NCBI GenBank assembly: GCA_035653595.1
Contig: DASRBO010000124.1
Span: forward strand, 1 to 7,993
DNA from: DASRBO01 sp035653595
GTDB lineage: Bacteria; Actinomycetota; Acidimicrobiia; Acidimicrobiales; JAJPHE01
DNA: 7,993 nt
Reading direction: 5' to 3'
Shown here: in pieces, positions 1 to 5,402 of the stretch
Numbering within the stretch: the first letter of the stretch is position 1
Layout of the letters: each line of letters begins with the position of its first letter
The notes under the pieces: model-generated
The model's database searches: none
What the model saw: the letters and a program-made list of their open reading frames with translations, nothing else
What the model was told of the DNA's origin: nothing
Program-made: the position numbers and the translations under genes

Positions 1-78
1 CCTCAGGGCGTATCGGCCGCAGATGGCCCCGATTTAGCCTTTCGGCGACGGGCGGTGGGCCGGATCGATCGGAGAGGG

Positions 79-1914
79 TCAGCCCGCTCCGAAGAAGCGG
101 GCGTCCCCGTAGCTGAAGATGCCTCCGTCGGAGGCCACTAGCCAGTAGCCGGCCCCGTCCGGCGTGGCAGCCATTCCCACGATCGGCTGGCTGAGATGGA
201 TGTTGCCGGCCGAGCCGTAGTAGTGGGCGTCGCCGAAGGTGAAGATGCCTCCGTCGGAGGCCACCATCCAGTAGCCACCCCCGTCCGGAGTGGCGGCCAT
301 GCCGACCATCGGCTGGTTGAGGCGGATGGCCCCGGTGGAGCCGTCGAAGTGGGCGTCGCCGAAGGTGAAGATGCCGCCGTCGGAGGCGACCAGCCAATAG
401 CCGGCGCCGGCGGGCGTTGTGGCCATGCCGACGATCGGCCGGTTCAGACGCATGGCTCCGGTCGAGCCGTAGAAGTGGGCATCGCCGAAGTCGAAGATCC
501 CGCCGTCAGCGGCGACGAAGCGGTACCCGGAGCCGTCGGGTGTGGACGACATCCCGACGATGGGCTGGTTGAGGCGGATCGCCCCCGTCGATCCGTAGAA
601 GTGGGCATCGCCGAAGCTGAATATGCCGCCGTCCGAGGCGACCAGCCAGTAACCCCCACTGTCCGGCGTGGCGGCCATGCCGACAACCGGTTTGGCCAGC
701 GCCTGCCCGGCCATCGATCCATAGGCGTGGGCGTCGCCGAATGCGCTGACGCCACCACAACTGTCGACTGTCCAATATCCACCGCCGTCGGATGTCCTCG
801 CCATCCCGACCTTGGTGCAGGCCGTTACCGGGGCGGTGGCGCCGCCGCCGTCGGTGGTGCCGACGATGGCCGGGTTCTGGCTGGCGAAGAGGTCGCCAGC
901 CCCCCAGCAGTCGGCCGTATTCACGCAAGCGATGCTGGTCGGATAAGCGGAGCCCGGCAGGCCCTGGACCTGCCAACTGGCACCGCCGTTGGTGGTGGCT
1001 GCCACCATCGGGGTGTCTCCGCTCAGACCGCCGACGGCCCAACAGTCCGAGGCTACGCAGGAGATTCCGCTGTAGCCGAGGTGGGTGCTCACCGGCGCCG
1101 GCTGCTGTCCCCAGGTGGCCCCGCCGTCACCGGTACTGATGACGGCCCCCGCTGACGAGCTGTTGGGCGTGTAGCCGGCGGCCCAGCAGTTGACCGTCGT
1201 GGTGCACGAGATCGACTGCAGGCCCTGGATGCCGCCGGGGATCGGCTGGGTCGCCCAGGTGGCGCCGCCGTCGGTGGTGGCGACCACTACCGCCGTGGTG
1301 GAGCCCGGAGGCTGCCCGGAGTAACCGACCGCCCAGCAATGCGAGGACCCCACGCAGGCGATGCCCCGCAGGACGGTGACCCCGCCCGGTACCGTCTGAT
1401 CGGTCCAGGTGGCCCCGCCGTCGGTCGTTGCCAGGATCTGAGGGCTGTTGGCCCCGCCCACCGCCCAGCACGCTGACTGGCTGGTACACGCGACTGCGTT
1501 CAGAACCTGGCGTACCGGGGCTGGCTGGGTGTTCCAGGTGGCGCCCCCGTCGGTGGTGGCGCTTATGGACGGCCCTACCGCCCAACAGAAGGCGGTGCCG
1601 ATACAGGAGATGCCCTGGAGGACCCGCTCACCGGTCGACAACGAGAACCAGCTGGCCCCCCCGTCCGTGGTATGGGCCACGGCCCCGTTCTGCTCCGCTG
1701 CCCAACATAGGGAACTGCTGGTACACGAGATGGCGGTGAACGGTACGGCCCCACCAGGAGGGCTCTGGGAGACCCACCCGGTCGCCGCCGGGGCGGGGCC
1801 TCCCTCGGCCAGCGGTATGAAGGCGATGACGGCGGCTAAGACGACGAGGCGAGCACCGCGGAGCATCCGACTGGTCACCGACCGCTTCCGGGTGTCGAGC
1901 CATTCTTCGCCCAT
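79..1914 (-). CDS. Exported BNR/YCF48-like beta-propeller protein with C-terminal 42-residue GGIF-FGDA repeats
   Basis: This is a 611-residue exported protein of unknown function. The N-terminus has a basic stretch (TRKRSVTSRMLRGAR) and a hydrophobic core (LVVLAAVIAFIPLA), with likely cleavage near GPAPAA, which fits a Sec signal peptide. Residues about 59-368 hold seven units. Each starts with a C-x4/5-C-W motif and ends in an Asp-box such as TTDGGATW, the hallmark of BNR/YCF48-type beta-propellers. The seventh Asp-box (TTDGGGAT) lacks the final Trp. Residues 369-611 are six units of a 42-residue repeat with core DGGIFSFGDAHFYGS; the last is cut short at the stop. No LPXTG anchor or C-terminal membrane segment is seen, so it is probably released or wall-associated. 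The ATG at 1914 is preferred over a TTG at 1938 because GGGAGG lies 7 nt upstream of the ATG. The esterase gene lies upstream on the same strand. A role in ligand or surface binding is only a guess. Confidence 0.88.
   Translation of the reverse strand: MGEEWLDTRKRSVTSRMLRGARLVVLAAVIAFIPLAEGGPAPAATGWVSQSPPGGAVPFTAISCTSSSLCWAAEQNGAVAHTTDGGASWFSLSTGERVLQGISCIGTAFCWAVGPSISATTDGGATWNTQPAPVRQVLNAVACTSQSACWAVGGANSPQILATTDGGATWTDQTVPGGVTVLRGIACVGSSHCWAVGYSGQPPGSTTAVVVATTDGGATWATQPIPGGIQGLQSISCTTTVNCWAAGYTPNSSSAGAVISTGDGGATWGQQPAPVSTHLGYSGISCVASDCWAVGGLSGDTPMVAATTNGGASWQVQGLPGSAYPTSIACVNTADCWGAGDLFASQNPAIVGTTDGGGATAPVTACTKVGMARTSDGGGYWTVDSCGGVSAFGDAHAYGSMAGQALAKPVVGMAATPDSGGYWLVASDGGIFSFGDAHFYGSTGAIRLNQPIVGMSSTPDGSGYRFVAADGGIFDFGDAHFYGSTGAMRLNRPIVGMATTPAGAGYWLVASDGGIFTFGDAHFDGSTGAIRLNQPMVGMAATPDGGGYWMVASDGGIFTFGDAHYYGSAGNIHLSQPIVGMAATPDGAGYWLVASDGGIFSYGDARFFGAG
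82..810 (-). repeat. Tandem 126-bp coding repeats (42-residue GGIF-FGDA units)
   Basis: Six in-frame units run on the minus strand: 685-810, 559-684, 433-558, 307-432, 181-306 and a shortened unit 82-180. Each begins with codons for VGM and contains GGYW-like, DGGIF and FGDAH segments. The period is exactly 126 bp with no indels between the full units. By hand alignment, units 181-306 and 307-432 match at roughly 80% of bases. The first unit (685-810) is the most divergent: it reads CGGVSAFGDAHAYGS and carries a Cys. This pattern fits duplication by unequal exchange followed by drift. Confidence 0.93.
811..1740 (-). repeat. Seven degenerate BNR/Asp-box blade repeats, each with a Cys pair
   Basis: The translated minus strand shows seven repeats of about 38-50 residues. 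Each follows the order (I/V)(S/A)C-x4/5-CW(A/G)(A/V), a variable loop, then a (T/S)-x-(D/N)-GG-x-(S/T)-W Asp-box. Six of the seven Cys pairs are spaced C-x5-C; the sixth is C-x4-C. Loop length varies most in unit 4, where it is longest and rich in Gly, Ser and Thr. Seven units is a common count for a closed beta-propeller. The repeats are clear in protein sequence but poorly conserved in DNA outside the Asp-box codons. Confidence 0.8.
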
Positions 1915-2059
1915 GTCAGCGCCTCCCGCCGGCCGCAAACGCGGCAGCGATGATGCCAGGCCACTCCGTTGCCATCAACCGCTGCGCGGCGGGGACGATA
2001 CGACCACGCAGGGGACCTGAGCTCGTGCTCGGCTCCTCGCACCCGGCGCTCCTCCGCTG
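1915..2059. other. Intergenic gap between esterase and propeller genes
   Basis: About 145 bp separate the esterase stop from the propeller ATG, both on the minus strand. Apart from the ribosome binding site I see no strong hairpin with a T-run and no clear -35/-10 pair. The gap is long enough to hide a promoter, so co-transcription is possible but not shown. Confidence 0.4.
1922..1927 (-). promoter_or_regulatory. Ribosome binding site that sets the propeller gene start
   Basis: The minus strand reads GGGAGG, followed by 7 nt and then ATG at 1914. The alternative TTG start at 1938 has no purine-rich sequence upstream, so this site decides in favour of the shorter 611-residue product. Confidence 0.75.
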
Positions 2060-4462
2060 CTACGGGCTGGAAGTCCCTCCGGTGACGGTGGTCGGGGGCA
2101 GCCGGGCGTCGACAGTGACCACGATCGTGGAGGTGCCTGCAGGGAGATGGAGCACGACTCCGTCCTTGCTGACAGTCGCCGGCGCTCCGGTCACATGCGG
2201 AGTTGACGGGAACTGGCCGGCCAGGAGGAGGTCGGTTGGGCCGTCCGTGGTGATGGAGCCGGCCACCGGCTGGTAGGTGTCGATGGCCATGCCGGCCAGG
2301 TCGAAGGATGCGCTGCCCACATCGGTCAGGTTGGCGGCAAAGCCGTTGGACGCCGGAAGCGGGGTGGCCGGCGGGGTCGACCAGTCGTAGTCCTGTCCCT
2401 GCACCACCGCCGGCATGAGAGCCACCAGCGGCGAGCTGGGCCGGGGTCCGAAGGGGACTACGGCCGGCTCGACGCCTCCTAGGGCGTAGGAGGTGGCGTC
2501 GACCTTTCCGATGGCGCTGAAGGACGGGTCGGCGGCCCCCGAGCCGGTCTGGCGGAGCCGGAGACCCTGGACCCACCAGGCGTGATCGAAGACCAGATCT
2601 GGGCTCAAGTCGGCTCGCCACCACGCCTGGCTCATGGAGAAGGTCACGTGGGCAGGCACCGGCCGGGGACCGAGGGCGGCGGCGAACTGGGCCGCCTCCT
2701 GGAACTGGCCGAGGGTGACGGCGGCGATGTGGTCGCTTTGGGGGAAGGACTCGAGGCGCTCGGCATAGCCGAGGCCTGCGACCTTCTGGTCGGCGAGGTA
2801 GGCGTAGGCGTACGGCTCGAGCTCGTCCTCGACCCCGTGCATGAACATGATGGGGGTGTCCCTCAGGTTGGCGAAGAGATCCTGAGGGTCGCCGTTCCCG
2901 CCCAGCGGGTTGCTGCTGACCCCGGTGGTTGCCGTGCCCGGGTCGGCGTCGTCGTTGCTGTTGCCGACGTTGGCGTCCACGGCGATGACCGCCCGGAAGT
3001 AGTCGGGATGGGTGACGGCGAGGCGGAGGACGCCGAAGCCGCCCATGCTGTGGCCCTCGAGGAGGGCTCCCCGCGAGGGGTCGATACCGTAGACGGCGCG
3101 GGTGTCGGCCACGGCTTCGAGAGCGACCTGCTCGGCGGCGTCGGTGTACTGGTTGTTCGGTCCGCCCGGATCGGGCGAGATCAGGACGGCATGCGTGCCG
3201 GCGATGGTGGCGCTGACGGCGCCCTCCCCGAAGAACGTCTGGAAGTTGGCGATGTGGACCTGGCCCTCGGCGTTGTCACCGCCCCCGTGGAGAGCGAGGA
3301 GCACGTCGTTGTAGCCGGAGTGAGGCACGTAGACCATCGCCATGTGGTCGTAACCCAGGAAGTTGACCAGGGTGGTTCCCTGGTAGTCACCCTGACCCCT
3401 GCCAGGGACGCCCGAGTCGGTCACCCCCTCATGCTCGGCCGGGCTGCCGAGCGGTATCGAGCTGCGGAAGACCCGTTCGTAGTAGCCGGTGGGCAGCGGG
3501 CCGGTGGTGTCGGGGGCGTCCAGGTTGATGTCGGAGTAGAAGGCGGAGATGTCACCCTTGGCCAAGGCGGCCGACTGGTTGGCGTCGAGCCAGGTCCCCG
3601 ACTCCGCCGGCCGGAAGGCGACGTTGAATGCCGCAGGCACGTTGGTCGACCCCGGCGCCGCCCCGGCTGGTTGCCACTGGGTCGGCTGCTTGCCGGACAG
3701 GACCTGCGCCCACTGACCGTTGACGTGATCCCAGACCCCGGAGGCGGCGTAGGCCCGGAAGGTGTCCGAGCCCACCAGGCTCATCGGAACCGAAGCCGTC
3801 AGCGTGTTGAGGTCCGTGTCCACGGCGAAGCTGCCGCCCAGTTGATCGAGAGGAGTGGTGTCCCAGGCCGCTCCGGTCCCCCAGAAGGTCAGCACGTGCT
3901 CGGTGCCGGGGGTTGACAGGTTGGCGTGGAAGGGCCATGGCATCGACGGCCCCGACGTTCCTCCGATGGCGACGGCGACAACTGTCGTGTCGGTCACGGT
4001 CGTCGAGGGGTCCCGAGGCAGCAGGGTGTTCATGCGGGCCAGCACCTGGAGCTCCCCGTTGCGCTTGGCGAAGCGGAGCTCCAGCAGGTCGGCGGCGTTC
4101 TGCCCGAAGGACGGATCGGTCGGATAGATGTAGTCCCCGTTGGGATGGGTCAGCTTGAACCGGCTCTCGCCCGACACCAGACGCGGCCCCGGGTAGGAGT
4201 CGGCGCCGTAGTCGTCGTAGATGTAGTCCTCGTAGATCGTCTCGCCGTTCGAGACATGGACCCGGCCGGCCACACCATCGGTGAGCCCGACCCACCCGGG
4301 TGGAAGGGGCGCCTGCAGGCGGGCGGGAGCGGGAGCGGCCGGTGAGGTGGCCACCGTCGGAACCGTGTTGAGGTGCCTCACCAGCGGGGACGGCCCGATC
4401 GCCGAGGGCAGGGCCAGCATGGCCGCCATGAACAGGACCGCCACGCCCAGTCGCCGTATCAT
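2060..4462 (-). CDS. Exported alpha/beta-hydrolase (esterase / prolyl-oligopeptidase-like) with N-terminal DOMON-like domain
   Basis: This is an 800-residue protein starting MIRRLGVAVLFMAAMLALPSA, a short basic signal peptide with no lipobox Cys, so it is probably secreted. A Pro/Ala-rich linker (about 34-56) leads to a region (about 70-250) with acidic, Tyr-rich motifs such as YIYDDYGADS and GDYIYPTD. These resemble DOMON-like or glucodextranase C-terminal binding modules; that is a tentative match. The hydrolase core spans about 370-600. It has an HGGG oxyanion-hole motif at 392-395, the nucleophile elbow GHSMGG with Ser472, Asp546 in HGVEDELEP and His578 in QSDHIA, a plausible full catalytic triad. 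Residues about 605-800 form a beta-rich, Thr/Ser/Pro-rich C-terminal region. The substrate is unknown; ester or peptide hydrolysis is expected. The ATG at 4462 follows GGGGGAGG, whereas the longer TTG start at 4495 has no such site. It may be transcribed together with the propeller gene downstream. Confidence 0.87.
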   Translation of the reverse strand: MIRRLGVAVLFMAAMLALPSAIGPSPLVRHLNTVPTVATSPAAPAPARLQAPLPPGWVGLTDGVAGRVHVSNGETIYEDYIYDDYGADSYPGPRLVSGESRFKLTHPNGDYIYPTDPSFGQNAADLLELRFAKRNGELQVLARMNTLLPRDPSTTVTDTTVVAVAIGGTSGPSMPWPFHANLSTPGTEHVLTFWGTGAAWDTTPLDQLGGSFAVDTDLNTLTASVPMSLVGSDTFRAYAASGVWDHVNGQWAQVLSGKQPTQWQPAGAAPGSTNVPAAFNVAFRPAESGTWLDANQSAALAKGDISAFYSDINLDAPDTTGPLPTGYYERVFRSSIPLGSPAEHEGVTDSGVPGRGQGDYQGTTLVNFLGYDHMAMVYVPHSGYNDVLLALHGGGDNAEGQVHIANFQTFFGEGAVSATIAGTHAVLISPDPGGPNNQYTDAAEQVALEAVADTRAVYGIDPSRGALLEGHSMGGFGVLRLAVTHPDYFRAVIAVDANVGNSNDDADPGTATTGVSSNPLGGNGDPQDLFANLRDTPIMFMHGVEDELEPYAYAYLADQKVAGLGYAERLESFPQSDHIAAVTLGQFQEAAQFAAALGPRPVPAHVTFSMSQAWWRADLSPDLVFDHAWWVQGLRLRQTGSGAADPSFSAIGKVDATSYALGGVEPAVVPFGPRPSSPLVALMPAVVQGQDYDWSTPPATPLPASNGFAANLTDVGSASFDLAGMAIDTYQPVAGSITTDGPTDLLLAGQFPSTPHVTGAPATVSKDGVVLHLPAGTSTIVVTVDARLPPTTVTGGTSSP

Positions 4463-4466
4463 CCAG

Positions 4467-4474
4467 CCTCCCCC
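4467..4474 (-). promoter_or_regulatory. Ribosome binding site for the esterase gene
   Basis: The minus strand reads GGGGGAGG with 4 nt before the ATG at 4462. The spacing is short but the match is strong. The upstream TTG at 4495 is preceded by a sequence without a purine-rich block, so ATG 4462 is preferred. Confidence 0.62.
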
Positions 4475-4692
4475 AGCCTGCCTGACCGCCAGCAAGGCCG
4501 GCGTCCGGCCACTCTGAGGGCCTTCGAGCGCCCCTGGTTAGGGGGGAATCCCCATTTCTTTGGTCCTCCCCATCGCCCGGCCGCGCCACGGGGCGCAGCG
4601 CCTGGGGCTTCTGCTCGGCCAACGCCGTCGGAACCCCACGCCCCTGCCCGATGCACCGCCTCTTCCGCCTAGCTTGTTCCGGCATTGCCAGT

Positions 4693-4699
4693 GGAGGAG
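4693..4699 (+). promoter_or_regulatory. Ribosome binding site that sets the NIPSNAP-like gene start at GTG
   Basis: GGAGGAG sits just upstream of GTG 4705, with 7 nt between the GGAGG core and the start codon. The earlier in-frame ATG at 4651 has only C-rich sequence before it, and the 18 residues it would add do not look like part of the domain. Confidence 0.75.
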
Positions 4700-4704
4700 C
4701 AGCC

Positions 4705-5364
4705 GTGCCGGTACACGAGATCCAACATCACCACCTCAAGTCCGGCCAGGTGAAGCCATTCCTCGAACTCGGTGCCAACGAGCTCTGGCCCGAAGCCGAG
4801 GCAGCGGGCGCCCGAGTGGTGGCGGTGTTCGGCGTGGTCATCGGGCAATCCCCCACTGCCATGGTCCTGGTCGAACACGCACAAGACAGCCTCGAGACCT
4901 TGCTCAGCCAGGCGGACCCCGCCCGCCGCCCGCCGAGCCATGACCGTCTCGCCGAACTGGTCGTGTCGTCGGACAATCGCCTCGTCGTTCCCAGCGGACG
5001 CTGGCCACTTCGACCGATTCCGCCCGACGGCATATTCACTCTCAGGGCATGGAAAGTGGCGCCGGGAGCCATTGACCGGTTCCACCGCCACACCGCGGAG
5101 ATACTGTGGCCCCTCGGTCTCGAGAGCGAGCAGGGGACCTACCTCGGGCTATGGACCACCGCCGTCGGTCGCCCGGGTGAGATCCTGATGTTCAGCCGTT
5201 ACGACTCCATGGACCATTGGGAGCGCACCCGTCCCGAGCCCCCGACGTCAGCGACTCCGGAGCAGGTCCGGAACTTCCGCCAGGCGATGGCCGATCGCGA
5301 CCAGACCTCGTTGTCCACTGACATGAGCGTCTACCGCCGGCTCGCCGTGTGGCCGAAGGCCTGA
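4705..5364 (+). CDS. NIPSNAP-like protein with two tandem ferredoxin-fold halves
   Basis: This is a 219-residue protein with no signal peptide or membrane segment, so it is probably cytoplasmic. The start MPVHEIQHHHLKSGQVKPFL and the later IFTLRAWKVAPGAIDRF both fit the opening strand and helix of NIPSNAP / dimeric alpha-beta barrel domains. The halves match each other further: ELWP (27-29 region) with ILWP (133-136), and VEHAQDSLETLL (56-67) with SRYDSMDHWE (164-173). The product thus looks like an internally duplicated domain of about 100 residues joined by a Pro-rich linker. NIPSNAP-family functions in bacteria are mostly unknown, and no catalytic residues can be named. GTG 4705 is chosen from its ribosome binding site. 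The gene runs divergently from the esterase and converges on the LuxR regulator, so it is likely monocistronic. Alternative: another EthD/ABM-type alpha-beta barrel family. Confidence 0.7.
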   Translation: MPVHEIQHHHLKSGQVKPFLELGANELWPEAEAAGARVVAVFGVVIGQSPTAMVLVEHAQDSLETLLSQADPARRPPSHDRLAELVVSSDNRLVVPSGRWPLRPIPPDGIFTLRAWKVAPGAIDRFHRHTAEILWPLGLESEQGTYLGLWTTAVGRPGEILMFSRYDSMDHWERTRPEPPTSATPEQVRNFRQAMADRDQTSLSTDMSVYRRLAVWPKA

Positions 5365-5402
5365 CCCGGTGGCTCAGGGCGGCTAAGCCGAGGCCGGCTG
5401 AG
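5358..5402. terminator. Possible bidirectional terminator between convergent genes (weak)
   Basis: Only 18 bp separate the two convergent stop codons. Overlapping inverted repeats occur here: CCTGA at 5360-5364 with TCAGG at 5374-5378, and CTCAG at 5373-5377 with CTGAG at 5398-5402, enclosing CGGCTAAGCCG. The stems are only about 5 bp and no T-run follows on either strand, so this is a candidate only. Part of it lies inside the coding ends. Confidence 0.22.

Larger units (their letters stand above)
4463..4704. promoter_or_regulatory. Divergent intergenic region, expected to hold promoters for both flanking genes
   Basis: These 242 bp separate two genes transcribed away from each other, so both promoters should lie here. 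I could not identify a convincing -35/-10 pair. Visible structure includes a run of six G followed by AATCCCC near 4541-4553, a locally less GC-rich stretch (ATTTCTTTGG) at about 4554-4563, and a small perfect hairpin, GCGCC-ACGG-GGCGC, at 4583-4596. A weak -10-like TAGCTTGTT lies near 4670-4678, before the plus-strand gene. The region call rests on gene layout rather than on motifs. Confidence 0.45.

Noticed and set aside
1..78. Possible terminator or gene end downstream of the propeller gene
   Set aside because: Only a 4-bp GGCC/GGCC pairing and a GATCGATC palindrome are visible; neither supports a terminator, and no coding frame of note is seen in this short stretch.
82..810. CRISPR-like array
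   Set aside because: The 126-bp repeats are contiguous, translated in frame and have no unique spacers, so they are protein-coding tandem repeats.
196..1155. 319-residue open frame on the plus strand opposite the repeat gene
   Set aside because: Its periodic sequence mirrors the tandem repeats of the minus-strand gene, it has no ribosome binding site that I can see, and its composition (Gly/Val/Asp/Arg-rich without domain motifs) fits an antisense shadow in GC-rich DNA.
2582..3916. 444-residue open frame on the plus strand opposite the esterase gene
   Set aside because: The opposite strand encodes a clear hydrolase with a catalytic triad across the same bases. This frame shows no recognisable motif and is typical of long antisense frames at high GC.
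4541..4553. GGGGGGAATCCCC as a terminator stem
   Set aside because: The arms are separated by too few bases to form a hairpin loop, there is no following T-run suited to a terminator, and it lies upstream of both flanking genes.
3552..4685. 377-residue minus-strand frame overlapping the esterase N-terminus
   Set aside because: It overlaps the signal peptide and N-terminal domain of the esterase in another frame, is dominated by Arg/Gly/Pro, and has no domain motifs.
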